From Spirochaetota bacterium (GTDB taxonomy: Bacteria > Spirochaetota > Spirochaetia > CADAEX01): a DNA stretch of 58,527 nt. The notes below the pieces were generated by a model. It was not told the origin of the DNA. It saw nothing but the letters and a program-made list of their open reading frames with translations, and did not search any database. Positions within the stretch are counted from its first letter, which is position 1; each line of letters opens with the position of its first letter. The stretch covers positions 1-58,527 of the forward strand of contig WQTU01000135.1 of the NCBI GenBank assembly GCA_009786125.1, in the 5' to 3' direction. This document shows, piece after piece, positions 1-9,818 of this stretch. Position numbers and translations under genes: made by a program.

Positions 1-54
<54 letters not shown>

Positions 55-354
55 CAAATTTTCGGGAAACTTGAGAGAAATATTTAAAATTTAGAAAATT
101 TTGCTGCTCTACGCGCGCGTGGTATGCACGCTCGTTAATTATGCCCATCCAGCATAATTTATTTTATTTTTTAAATACTGCAAGTGTTTTTTTTATAAAA
201 ATTGCTTAATTGGCAAGGTCACTGAACAATGCAAAAGTTCAAGCAATGAACGACAAAGCGCAATCAAATTTACAAAAAAATATAAATGATTTTTTGGTGA
301 TTTGATTAAAATTTATTGCCTGTCTTTTCAAGCAAAACTCTATATACTTAAATT

Positions 355-582
355 ATGGTTGTAAATGTTGAAGTTTTACATGATAGAGCATTAAATCTCC
401 TTTCAGAAATGGAACACCTTAACCTTATACGGCTAAATATTTCACCCAAAAGCACAATCGCAGCAGAACAAAAGCTTTCTGAACAATTTGCCGGGGCTTT
501 ACAACTTTCTGGTGCCAAGTATGAAGCGCTTCAAAATACCCTGCAAAAAGACCGTAAAGAATGGGCGCAGGATATTTACTAG
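355..582 (+). CDS. Small hypothetical protein (75 aa)
   Basis: ORF; acidic/helical composition; no family recognised. Confidence 0.5.
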   Translation: MVVNVEVLHDRALNLLSEMEHLNLIRLNISPKSTIAAEQKLSEQFAGALQLSGAKYEALQNTLQKDRKEWAQDIY

Positions 583-629
583 ATTCCACTTACGCAACAA
601 AATACAGGATTTTATGGTAATATCGTATC

Positions 630-1136
630 ATGCAAATAAATATAAAAACCGAAAGGCTTATAATAAGAAATCTTATCCCAAACGATGCAGAAGACTATTT
701 TCAAATATTTGGTAATCCCCTCATTGCTAAATATGATGATTTTTCTCCCATAACAAGAGAAGAGGCAGATGAAAACATAAGTGATATTATAAAAGCATAC
801 AGTAGCAACAGCCAGGAACAAGAAATAGGCGCAGAGCTCCTGGAAGAAAATAAAATTGTTGGCGTGCTTTATCTCAAAGAAGAAAATAGTTATGTTTTAA
901 CAGGATATCACTTTAACGAAAAGTATCACGGAAAAGGTCTGGCAGCAGAAGCTGTTAAAGCATTTATAGATTATCTTGAAAAAAATCAGACCAAAGAAAT
1001 AAGAGCTATCGTAGACCCGCTCAACGAAAATTCCATTAAGCTGTTAAAAAAACTTTCGTTTGTTTTTGTTGAAGAAAAGAAGACAAAAACAGAAAACAAC
1101 GTTACAAGGGAAGAATATATTTACAAAAAGATGTAG
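630..1136 (+). CDS. GNAT family N-acetyltransferase (RimJ/RimL-like)
   Basis: TERLIIRNLIPNDAEDYFQIF start and GYHFNEKYHGKGLAAEAVKAFIDYLE acetyl-CoA motif. Confidence 0.88.
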   Translation: MQINIKTERLIIRNLIPNDAEDYFQIFGNPLIAKYDDFSPITREEADENISDIIKAYSSNSQEQEIGAELLEENKIVGVLYLKEENSYVLTGYHFNEKYHGKGLAAEAVKAFIDYLEKNQTKEIRAIVDPLNENSIKLLKKLSFVFVEEKKTKTENNVTREEYIYKKM

Positions 1137-1192
1137 AAATTAAAAAAAACGAGTCTGCTCAATTCGTTATACGCTATTATAATGACGCATTT

Positions 1193-1825
1193 TTACAGAT
1201 ATTTATTTGACATTTTTTCAAACCGTTCTTGCGTTTTTGAAAACCCTTTTTCCTTTTTCGCAAATCTCTTGTCAAATTCTTCCAGCTCATCATTATTTAT
1301 TTCATATACCTTGCCTTCATCAAATACTCCCTCTATTCCATTCAAGGCATTTGAGTATAATTCCAGAACCAATAATGCAGCAGGATATTTTTTATCTTTG
1401 TTTGTTATTTTAAATTCTTTTGATTCCCTAAACCCAAATCTTTTATAATATTCAGGATCACCATATATAATTATTGCCTTATAACCCAAGTCCTTAGATA
1501 ATTTTATAGTATGATTTATTAATTTCCCGCCAATTCCTTTATTCTGATATTCAGGCAACACACTTAATGGGCCAAATGTCAAAACATCATGTTCTGCAGC
1601 ATTATTTTTTACTTTTGTTTTTACATATACAATATTCCCAACAATTTTATTGTTATATACTGCTACAAAATCCAAGTCTCTAACAAATTCTTTTGCTTGT
1701 CTTAAATTGTGAATAAGCAAATGCTCATCACAGCCGGGAAAGTGCTGATTCCAAAATGCTTCTCTGGTTAATTCCTCAACAATTTTATAATCTCTTTCTT
1801 CTTCCAGTCTTATTTTTATTTCCAT
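1193..1825 (-). CDS. GNAT family N-acetyltransferase (YhbS-like)
   Basis: FGPLSVLPEYQNKGIGGKLINHTIKLSKDLGYKAIIIYGDPEYYKRFGF. Confidence 0.88.
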   Translation of the reverse strand: MEIKIRLEEERDYKIVEELTREAFWNQHFPGCDEHLLIHNLRQAKEFVRDLDFVAVYNNKIVGNIVYVKTKVKNNAAEHDVLTFGPLSVLPEYQNKGIGGKLINHTIKLSKDLGYKAIIIYGDPEYYKRFGFRESKEFKITNKDKKYPAALLVLELYSNALNGIEGVFDEGKVYEINNDELEEFDKRFAKKEKGFSKTQERFEKMSNKYL

Positions 1826-1943
1826 AATTTTTATAGTCTACATAAATTTGTATAAAAGGAAAGGTTTTTTAATCAATTCTTTTTTTACTATACTGCCTCG
1901 ATTATCAATTGAAGACAGGTCGTTTTTATTATAATCTTGATAT

Positions 1944-4454
1944 GTGAAAAAGCCTGAGATACTTTCTCCTGCAGGAGATATTGAATGCATTAAAGCAGCA
2001 TTTGCAGCAGGAGCTGATGCAATATATTTTGGACTTCCTTTTTTTAATGCAAGGCAAAGAGCAACAAATATTGAGCCCAAACAGCTTCCTCTTATTGTCT
2101 CGGAAGCAAAACTCAGAGGAATAAAGCTTTATCTTACATTGAATACGCTTATCACAGAAGAAGAAATTCCATCTCTTCTTGATGTTATTGATACTGCAAT
2201 GATCTCCGGAGTAACAGATTTCATAATACAGGATATGGGGATTCTTTATATTCTAAAAAAAACTTACCCTATGGCAAAAATCCATATCTCAACCCAGGCA
2301 ACAACACATACAAAAGGGCAGATACTATTTCTTTCCAAATGCAATGTAGAAAGAGTAAATCTTGCAAGGGAACTCTCTCTTGCAGAAATAAAAGAACTTA
2401 CAGATATTGCGCATAAAAATAATATGGAAACAGAAGTTTTTGTTCATGGCTCACTCTGCATCTCCTTTTCCGGGCAGTGCTACTTATGTTCTTTTCTCGA
2501 AGGCTGCTCCGGCAACAGAGGGCTGTGTCAACAAAATTGCAGAAGACTTTATAAAAAAGCAAACAAAAAAAAATATTTCTTAAATCTGAAAGATAACAGT
2601 GCGCTGGAATATTCATCGCAGCTTATGGCTGCAGGAGTTGATTCTCTTAAAATCGAAGGCAGAATTAAAGGTCCGGCTTATGTCTATTCTGTAGTTAAAG
2701 GGTGGAAAACAATTCTGGAAAATAACAACCAGACCACGGCAGCAGGCGAGGCAGCTTTGCTTTTTGGCGGAGTCTTTAACAGGCTCTTTACAGCCGGATA
2801 CCTTGAAAGTGCTGTAAGTTATGATATGCTTTCAGAGATTCCCGCAGACCGCTCTCTCAAGAAGATTGCAGAAGTTATATCTTACAGCGCAGATAACTTC
2901 TTGCTTGAAAGCAGCCATATGTTTAAATCTGATCTTCTCTCCGAAATTATAATCAAAGACATTCATGATAATTTTATATGTGCAGCTATAGCAGAAAAAA
3001 CAGTTGGCAGTAACGATGGAAGAAGAGGCGAGCAAAAGAAACCAGAAAAGAGTTTTTTCTATAAAATAAAAATAACAGGCAAGCTGGAAGGAAAAATAAA
3101 AAAAGGGAATGCAATATTTGCCCAGAGACCTGCGCTTGAAGCAGGTGAATTGGAAAAAATGATTAACAGTGTCGTTTTCAGAAAAATCCCTCTAACTGCA
3201 GAAATATATGCAGAAGCAGACAAAGAGTTTAAGCTTAAACTCTTTGCGCAAAAAAATCTCTCCGCAGAAGAAAGCAGCGGAACTTATGAGTCCGAAAAAC
3301 CGATCTCTTTATCAATAAAAAATTCTACTTCAAAAGATGACATTTCAAAACAGCTTTCAAGATTTGGCAATACGCCATTTGAGCTTGAAAATATTGTTTT
3401 TAAAAATTGGGAAAACAATATTTTTATTCCTTCAAGTTTGATAAATATTGCCAGGAGAAAATGCACAGCAGAACTTTTGGGAACCATAGATTCGCCAAGA
3501 AAAGATATTTTCCTGGCGGCACATTGCCTTACCGGGCAAACGTTATGCGAAAACACTGTGTCAGCCAGCCAGCCCGGCGCAAAGCCGCGCAAGCTCTCTG
3601 TTTTTCTGGACAACATTACTATAGCAAAAGAACTAAAATCATTATATAAAGAAAAAATCGAAATAATATTAGAAATCAATGACCCAACCACAAATACCAA
3701 TATTGACAATAGCTTTACGCTCTTTTTCCCGGCAGTAATCGAATACAATGCAGAGGAAAAATACAAACAGCTTATAAAGAGTTGCAACAACAAAATTATT
3801 TTGAACAACACATCTTTTTTAGAAACTATATTAGATACTGGCAAAGAATGGATAGCCGGACCTTTTTTGAATATCACAAACAGTCTTGCAATAAAACTGT
3901 TCTCAGAAACAGCACGCTGCTCCGGCGCAATAGCTTCGCTTGAACTTTCGCTCGAACAAATAAAACTGTTAGCCGAAAAATCAGAATTGCCATTATCCTG
4001 CTTTATATATTCCGCAACAAAACTTATGACAACAAGGCAGTGCCTGCTTGAATACAAATGCGGGAAAAAAATATCAGATAGCACTTGTTATTATAATTGC
4101 TGCGGAGAAGATATTCTTGATGAAATTAACGGCAGAAGATTAAAAATATACAAAAGAAAATGGAATTTTACAGAACTATATGACAGCAGTTTTATTTTAA
4201 TTCCTGAGATTGTTCCTGCTCTAAAGAACAAAATATCAAACTTTATTATAGATTCAAGGGAATTTAGTTTTGCTGAACACGACCAGACAAAGGGCAGCGC
4301 AAGCCGGAAAACAATATCCGACTTGCGCTGGACTTTGCCCGAAATTACAGAACTTTTTATAATTTATCTGGAGAATCCAATCCCCGATAACAAAAATAAA
4401 ATTACAGAACTATTTAAAGCTACATCAAAGGGGAATATAAAAAAAGGAATTTAG
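1944..4454 (+). CDS. U32 family peptidase / tRNA or rRNA hydroxylation-type protein
   Basis: KPEILSPAGDIECIKAAFAAGADAIYFG, FVHGSLCISFSGQCYLCSFLEGCSGNRGLCQQNCRRLY; GTG start. Confidence 0.92.
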   Translation: MKKPEILSPAGDIECIKAAFAAGADAIYFGLPFFNARQRATNIEPKQLPLIVSEAKLRGIKLYLTLNTLITEEEIPSLLDVIDTAMISGVTDFIIQDMGILYILKKTYPMAKIHISTQATTHTKGQILFLSKCNVERVNLARELSLAEIKELTDIAHKNNMETEVFVHGSLCISFSGQCYLCSFLEGCSGNRGLCQQNCRRLYKKANKKKYFLNLKDNSALEYSSQLMAAGVDSLKIEGRIKGPAYVYSVVKGWKTILENNNQTTAAGEAALLFGGVFNRLFTAGYLESAVSYDMLSEIPADRSLKKIAEVISYSADNFLLESSHMFKSDLLSEIIIKDIHDNFICAAIAEKTVGSNDGRRGEQKKPEKSFFYKIKITGKLEGKIKKGNAIFAQRPALEAGELEKMINSVVFRKIPLTAEIYAEADKEFKLKLFAQKNLSAEESSGTYESEKPISLSIKNSTSKDDISKQLSRFGNTPFELENIVFKNWENNIFIPSSLINIARRKCTAELLGTIDSPRKDIFLAAHCLTGQTLCENTVSASQPGAKPRKLSVFLDNITIAKELKSLYKEKIEIILEINDPTTNTNIDNSFTLFFPAVIEYNAEEKYKQLIKSCNNKIILNNTSFLETILDTGKEWIAGPFLNITNSLAIKLFSETARCSGAIASLELSLEQIKLLAEKSELPLSCFIYSATKLMTTRQCLLEYKCGKKISDSTCYYNCCGEDILDEINGRRLKIYKRKWNFTELYDSSFILIPEIVPALKNKISNFIIDSREFSFAEHDQTKGSASRKTISDLRWTLPEITELFIIYLENPIPDNKNKITELFKATSKGNIKKGI
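4288..4337. repeat. Large imperfect palindrome inside the U32 peptidase CDS
   Basis: CAAAG-gg-CAGCGCAAG-c-CGG / 10-nt loop / CCG-a-CTTGCGCTG-ga-CTTTG. Confidence 0.85.
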
Positions 4455-4576
4455 GGAAGCACTGATTAAATTTGACTCTAATCAGTGCTTCCACATTTTT
4501 TCTCGTTTTCTTGCAGAAAACTGTGAAAAAAGGATAATAAGGTAAAGCTGATTTATTCTCGATTGAATAAATCAGC
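4455..4576 (+). repeat. Interspersed palindromic repeat family 1, copy 1
   Basis: Hairpin ggaagcactgatta-aatttgactc-taatcagtgcttcc, spacer ctcgttttcttgcagaaaactgtgaaaaa, then hairpin gctgatttattc-tcgatt-gaataaatcagc. Confidence 0.85.
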
Positions 4577-4614
4577 GGTTTCTTAGGCGACCGATTTTTT
4601 TCCCTATAAAACAC

Positions 4615-5850
4615 TTACCTTTCTCCGGACTCAGTTTCTGTGCGGCTCTTCCTTTCCCGGCGAACATAAACCATCACTACTATCACATATAAAATCAGTA
4701 TTAAAGATAAAACGCGGTAGATTGTATCAAGACCCATAAAGTTAAGAAGCTGAAAAGCAAACATCGGACCTATAGCGCTGGCAAGGTCTCCTACAGTAAG
4801 AACAAAACCAAGAGACCTGCCCTGATTCTCTTTGTCCGCCGTATAATCTGCAACAAGAGTTCTCACAAGAACCGTTATGCCCCCGCCCGGCACAGTACAC
4901 AAGAGCAGCCCCAGCAAAGTCATATACGGCGGAGCCAAAGTAATAAAGAAGAGACCAGCAACCCCAAGCAATAGAATTATTACAACAGCATGTAACCTGT
5001 TTTTAAATTTATCCGAAAAGTAACCCACAAAAGGCGTAATACACATTTCTACTATCATTCTTATCCCGCCAATTAAACCGGTAAGAGTTGCCAACCCTAT
5101 GCCAACAACAAATATCGAAATTTTTTCTCGTGTAATAACGCTAAGCAACGAAGCTACTATAAAGCCGGAAAATATAAGGCGCGAAATCCCGTAAATCGAA
5201 GCAAAAAACACCAACTTTGAATCAACCTTGTAAATAAGGCTTTTTTTAAAGTTGGCAAAAGACATTTTTTCTTTTTTATGAACTTCAACATTTGGAAGAA
5301 AAATAAGAGCAAAAAAAGCGCCGGCAAGGGAAATAAATCCATTCACAACCATAGCCTGCTGAAAACCTATCTTGTCCGAGAGAAATCCTCCCATCGCAAA
5401 GCCCAAAACAACTCCGAGCGAAAGCCAAAAATAGTGCATCCCTGTCCACTTGCCCCTGGTTTCAGGAGTAGTTTCATCAAGCAATATGCTTGTGCCGCCA
5501 ATAATTATTCCGGACCAGGCAATTCCCCACAAAATTCTTGCAATAAAAAGAGGAAGAAATCCCGAGCAAAACCCAAACATAAGATTGGAAAAAGCGCCAA
5601 GAAAGAGCGCTCCCACAAAAATCTTCTTTCTGCTGCCAAAGTCGAAGAAATAACCGCAAACACTATTGGAAATCAGCCTGACCATTCTGTTAATTCCCAT
5701 AAGCACACCGGCATTTGTCAGCGAGATTCCCAATACTCCAACATACAGAGGCAACACAGCATAAATAGTGCTGTCCCCAAGTATCGAGACTGCGGATCCA
5801 ATCCATACAGGAATCGCTATTTTAAAAAATCTTTTGTCTTTTTGATTCAT
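4615..5850 (-). CDS. MFS transporter
   Basis: 12-TM-like hydrophobic pattern; GVLMGINRMVRLISNSVCGYFFDFGSRKKIF; GYFSDKFKNR loop. Confidence 0.9.
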   Translation of the reverse strand: MNQKDKRFFKIAIPVWIGSAVSILGDSTIYAVLPLYVGVLGISLTNAGVLMGINRMVRLISNSVCGYFFDFGSRKKIFVGALFLGAFSNLMFGFCSGFLPLFIARILWGIAWSGIIIGGTSILLDETTPETRGKWTGMHYFWLSLGVVLGFAMGGFLSDKIGFQQAMVVNGFISLAGAFFALIFLPNVEVHKKEKMSFANFKKSLIYKVDSKLVFFASIYGISRLIFSGFIVASLLSVITREKISIFVVGIGLATLTGLIGGIRMIVEMCITPFVGYFSDKFKNRLHAVVIILLLGVAGLFFITLAPPYMTLLGLLLCTVPGGGITVLVRTLVADYTADKENQGRSLGFVLTVGDLASAIGPMFAFQLLNFMGLDTIYRVLSLILILYVIVVMVYVRRERKSRTETESGER

Positions 5851-6078
5851 TTTGAGTTGCTTGGGCTACTATATCACTAAAGAGATTTCTATTATATATG
5901 GGGATATACGAAAAATTATATAAAAAACGACAAGCCAAAACACAAGGAAAATTCAATCCTCGCCATTCGACTAGAATTGTTTCCCTCTATCTCTATGAAA
6001 TGCGGCTCCCATGCCTAAATTAGCTGTATTAATCAAGATAAAGCAAGATAGTGATATCTTGTTTATATTATCCTTTCT

Positions 6079-6104
6079 ATAATATTTTTTATAAAAAATA
6101 TTAT
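6079..6104. repeat. Perfect 26-bp AT-only palindrome
   Basis: ATAATATTTTTTA|TAAAAAATATTAT. Confidence 0.9.
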
Positions 6105-6133
6105 TCCCGAATAATTAAACATAAATAATTTTA

Positions 6134-6571
6134 TTATAAAAATCGTTGTATTTCAACACGAACTACAGACTCTCCATTGAGATATGTTCTTAATGTTATC
6201 CTGTAATTAAGATCTCTAGTAACCCAAACCAACTCAGTCCCCACTTGCCCAGGATTGCCGATTTCTCTCGTGAAACTATTAACCAATACTGTAGCAGCTT
6301 GCTCGGCTGCCCTTGCACTATTGTAATAAATATTGCGAACATATGCTACTGTGCGTCCAAATTGAACAAACCATTGCCTTTGCTTTTTTGGTGGTCCTTC
6401 AGCATCTAATTCGAAGATCCTAACCCCTTCTCTTGAAATCCAACCGCAACACAAAGCATTTTTTGGAACAGGTCTTTCCATGCCATTAATCATGTCTCTA
6501 GCTGTTGTTGTCTGTGCGGATAAAATAGAACCATAAATCATAAAAACTATCAGAAAAGTAAATTTCTTCAT
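6134..6571 (-). CDS. Secreted hypothetical protein (signal peptide)
   Basis: Internal Met MKKFTFLIVFMIYGSILSAQ looks like the true start of ORF 6134..6613. Confidence 0.65.
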   Translation of the reverse strand: MKKFTFLIVFMIYGSILSAQTTTARDMINGMERPVPKNALCCGWISREGVRIFELDAEGPPKKQRQWFVQFGRTVAYVRNIYYNSARAAEQAATVLVNSFTREIGNPGQVGTELVWVTRDLNYRITLRTYLNGESVVRVEIQRFL

Positions 6572-6730
6572 AAAACCCTCCAGAGCTTTAACGTGTATTT
6601 TGCCCACCGGCAATTATTAACAACCCACACGACCTACCAAACAATGATTATCAATGTGTGATTAAAATTGTGCTCTACTGTGAATAATTTTGTTTTATCT
6701 TTGTTATTCAAAAAACACAAGTTAATTAAT

Positions 6731-6898
6731 CTACATTTCAGAATCTGTTACACGCTTTGTAATTAAGTTAGGTGGTAATGATTGAGGTGATGACCGCTTA
6801 GATGACTCATCTCTTAATGGCTTATATGCTGGCTGCTGACGTTGCTCACACCTTGGTTCATTTGTTTTCTCATTTTTTATTTCTTGATTATCTGACAT
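6731..6898 (-). CDS. Small basic/polar protein, 55 aa, not in the supplied ORF track
   Basis: MSDNQEIKNEKTNEPRCEQRQQPAYKPLRDESSKRSSPQSLPPNLITKRVTDSEM; strong SD AAGGAGGG upstream on the minus strand. Confidence 0.6.
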   Translation of the reverse strand: MSDNQEIKNEKTNEPRCEQRQQPAYKPLRDESSKRSSPQSLPPNLITKRVTDSEM

Positions 6899-6913
6899 AA
6901 TAACCCTCCTTGT

Positions 6914-7453
6914 TTATAAGAAATAATCCAAAAACAATATCACAAAAATAGCTACAATTAAAAACATATTTGCAAGACAAAAATTATTAGCCATTTGCAG
7001 CTTTTTAGCAATGTTTTCATTGTTCCTTTCATATTCATCGATAACTTCTACTAATTTTTCCTTAATATAGGTAACAAAATCATCTTCATTAATACTTTTA
7101 AGCTTTTGATATGCATCAATAGGATCAAATTCAGGACGACTTTTCGGCTTATAACTATTATGGAGTGTAACAATTAGAAAAATAAATATAAGCAAATAGC
7201 ATAAACAAAGAATAAAGTTAATGATTGACAGTATTTCTTCTAATGAAAACTTTATTACCATACCTCGACTAAGCAAGGATAATTCTACGACAAGAAAAGC
7301 TGCAAGAGAAATACCTGTAACCATATAATATCCTATAGCTTTACTTTCCAGGCGATCTTTTCGAGAAATTTCCATTTTATATTTATCATATATTTTTTCT
7401 AATATATAAAATTCTTTTTTTATTTTTGTTTCAAAAACACCATTATTCTCCAC
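6914..7453 (-). CDS. Hypothetical membrane protein (several TM segments)
   Basis: Hydrophobic segments YYMVTGISLAAFLVVELSLL, IINFILCLCYLLIFIFLIVTL, ANMFLIVAIFVILFL. Confidence 0.65.
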   Translation of the reverse strand: MENNGVFETKIKKEFYILEKIYDKYKMEISRKDRLESKAIGYYMVTGISLAAFLVVELSLLSRGMVIKFSLEEILSIINFILCLCYLLIFIFLIVTLHNSYKPKSRPEFDPIDAYQKLKSINEDDFVTYIKEKLVEVIDEYERNNENIAKKLQMANNFCLANMFLIVAIFVILFLDYFL

Positions 7454-7461
7454 AGATTCTT

Positions 7462-8892
7462 TTATCTCCGTATTATTCTTACCCGTGAATCAAACGCCCT
7501 ATATCCAATATGAGTAACAGAATTGCCAATGGTTACACTTGTTAGTTGGTTTTCAAAAAACGCAAAATCTCCAATATGAGTAACAGAATTAGGAATTGTT
7601 ACGCTTGTAAGTTGGTTTCTCAAAAACGCACCCTCACCAATATGAGTAACAGAATTAGGAATTGTTACGCTTGTAAGTTGGTTCCAAGCAAACGCCCTAT
7701 TTCCAATATGAGTAACAGAATTAGGAATTGTTACTCGTGTAAGTTGGTTTTTCAAAAACGCAAAATCTCCAATATGAGTAACAGAATTAGGAATTGTTAC
7801 GCTTGTAAGTTGGTTCCAAGCAAACGCCTCCTCACCAATATGAGTAACAGAATTAGGAATTGTTACACTTGTTAGTTGGTTTCTATAAAACGCAAAATCT
7901 CCAATATGAGTAACAGAATTAGGAATTACTACACTTGTAAGTTCATTATCAGCAAACGCCCAAACTCCAATATGAGTAACAGAATTAGGAATTGTTACGC
8001 TTGTAAGTTGGTTTACAGCAAACGCCTCCTCACCAATATGAGTAACAGAATTAGGAATTGTTACGCTTGTAAGTTGGTTTCTCAAAAACGCAAAATCTCC
8101 AATATGAGTAACAGAATTGCCAATGGTTACACTTGTAAGCTGGTTTCTATAAAACGCACCCTCACCAATATGAGTAACAGAATTAGGAATTGTTACGCTT
8201 GTAAGTTGGTTTCTAAAAAACGCAAAATCTCCAATATGAGTAACAGAATTGCCAATGGTTACACTTGTAAGCTGGTTTCTATAAAACGCACTCTCACCAA
8301 TATGAGTAACAGAATTGCCAATGGTTACACTTGTAAGTTGGTTTCTATAAAACGCATCATCATCAATATGAGTAACAGAATTAGGAATTGTTACACTTGT
8401 TAGTTGGTTTTCATAAAACGCCCTATATCCAATATGAGTAACAGAATTGCCAATGGTTACGCTTGCAAGTTGGTTCCAAGCAAACGCCAAAGCTCCAATA
8501 TAAGTAACAGAATTAGGAATTGTTACGCTTGTAAGTTGGTTTCCAAGAAACGCAAAATCTCCAATATGAGTAACAGAATTAGGAATTGTTACTCGTGTAA
8601 GTTGGCTTCCAAAAAACGCAAAATCTCCAATATGAGTAACAGAATTAGGAATTGTTACGCTTGTAAGTTCATTATCAGCAAACGCACTACCCCCAATCGA
8701 GGTAACAAGTAGCCCCCGTATTCTGGGAGGAATACTGACTGCTCCTCCTTGTCCAGTATAACCAGTAATCCGTGCTGTGCCGTCTCCTAATAACTCAATT
8801 TGAAAATCAGTTTCATTGCTATATTGCTGCGCATACATCGATAAACTCACGAACAATACCAACACAAAACAACAAGTTATAATTCTGTTCAT
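7462..8892 (-). CDS. BspA-like leucine-rich repeat (LRR_5) surface/secreted protein
   Basis: Signal peptide MNRIITCCFVLVLFVSLSMYAQ; 18 repeats of NQLTSVTIPNSVTHIGxxAFxx. Confidence 0.93.
   Translation of the reverse strand: MNRIITCCFVLVLFVSLSMYAQQYSNETDFQIELLGDGTARITGYTGQGGAVSIPPRIRGLLVTSIGGSAFADNELTSVTIPNSVTHIGDFAFFGSQLTRVTIPNSVTHIGDFAFLGNQLTSVTIPNSVTYIGALAFAWNQLASVTIGNSVTHIGYRAFYENQLTSVTIPNSVTHIDDDAFYRNQLTSVTIGNSVTHIGESAFYRNQLTSVTIGNSVTHIGDFAFFRNQLTSVTIPNSVTHIGEGAFYRNQLTSVTIGNSVTHIGDFAFLRNQLTSVTIPNSVTHIGEEAFAVNQLTSVTIPNSVTHIGVWAFADNELTSVVIPNSVTHIGDFAFYRNQLTSVTIPNSVTHIGEEAFAWNQLTSVTIPNSVTHIGDFAFLKNQLTRVTIPNSVTHIGNRAFAWNQLTSVTIPNSVTHIGEGAFLRNQLTSVTIPNSVTHIGDFAFFENQLTSVTIGNSVTHIGYRAFDSRVRIIRR
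7490..8690 (-). repeat. About 18 tandem 66-bp repeats encoding LRR_5 units
   Basis: cgcaaaatct starts at 7561 and the next unit at 7627; 66-nt periodicity continues across the gene. Confidence 0.93.
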
Positions 8893-8963
8893 ATATACCC
8901 CTTTTACTTTGTAGAAAAAAAATAAATATTTTTTCTAAATCAATATTTATTTGCATTAAACAA

Positions 8964-9818
8964 CTATATCTTCCTGATTTTTAAATCTGAAAGTGATATA
9001 TCTATATCCTTATATCCATATCTATTTAGAAGAAAATTCCTTAAGCATTCAATTTCTTCTGAATTAGCTAATGGTCCAATTTTAATCGACTTAATAGTTA
9101 ATAACACATCAGGTATTTTTATGTCCAAATATGGAATTACTCCTGTTTTGGTTTTATTTAATAGATATTTTTGTTTTGATTTTGTTTCAATCAAAAAGCG
9201 GAATTCTTGCTCACATGCAAATCCCTTTTGTTTTATTATTGCAGAAAAATGTTTATAGATTGATCGCCATTTTCCGAATTCTTTAAATTGGCTGAATCGT
9301 GTATTTCTATTATTTATTAAACTTTTCTCTTTTTCAACTGGAATAATACTACAAAGTTTATCAACAACTGATTCATCATAAATAACATTTGAATAAGTAA
9401 ACAAATGAGCAATACCATCATGCGGACCAAAAGTCTTAATACAATTTGCTATATAATCAATCAGATTTACTGTGCTAAATGCAATGCAGTAATTTCCGTA
9501 GCAATTATAATGGAAAAAAGAATCATATGCTTTCGTTGTAGAAAAAACATATTGCTGGACAAAGGGAGAAAGCAAATTTGTTTGCTTAAAATCATCAGAA
9601 CATTTTTCCTTAAATCTTCCCTCAATATAAGAGCTGTCCATCACATCATTCATATATTTACGATCGAAAAGCCATAGTGAATTATTCTCTAAGATACTTA
9701 AAAGAGCAGCAGCAGATGTATAGTGATAGACAACAGAAGGTATATTGTAATCTATTTCATATATTTCATATATTTCATAAAATTCTTTTATTAAAATTTG
9801 TTCACTACCCGAGTTCAA
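8964..9818 (-). CDS. DUF2971-like protein
   Basis: VVYHYTSAAALLSILENNSLWLFDRKYMNDVMDSSY motif; GFACEQEFRFLIE. Confidence 0.78.
   Translation of the reverse strand: MNSGSEQILIKEFYEIYEIYEIDYNIPSVVYHYTSAAALLSILENNSLWLFDRKYMNDVMDSSYIEGRFKEKCSDDFKQTNLLSPFVQQYVFSTTKAYDSFFHYNCYGNYCIAFSTVNLIDYIANCIKTFGPHDGIAHLFTYSNVIYDESVVDKLCSIIPVEKEKSLINNRNTRFSQFKEFGKWRSIYKHFSAIIKQKGFACEQEFRFLIETKSKQKYLLNKTKTGVIPYLDIKIPDVLLTIKSIKIGPLANSEEIECLRNFLLNRYGYKDIDISLSDLKIRKI
9754..9780. repeat. 9-bp tandem repeat (atttcatat)x3 in CDS N-terminus (EIYEIYEI)
   Basis: Read directly from sequence. Confidence 0.85.

Noticed and set aside
3284-4084. 266-aa minus ORF opposite the U32 peptidase
   Set aside because: Shadow ORF of a well-supported CDS; no recognisable family.
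4420-4614. ORFs 4420..4614 and 24466..24654 (minus) sharing FCKKTRKNxxxLIRVKFNQ
   Set aside because: Similarity comes from the family 1 repeat on the opposite strand, not a protein family.
5278-5880. 200-aa plus ORF opposite the MFS transporter
   Set aside because: Low-complexity basic/Asn-Ser-rich shadow of membrane protein codons.
7546-8712. Antisense ORFs (7546..7875, 7876..8403, 8404..8712 plus) with repeated SNMSNRIRNCYACKLV
   Set aside because: Mirror of the 66-bp repeat array of the BspA-like gene; the 66-nt period keeps an antisense frame open. No start signal or signal peptide.
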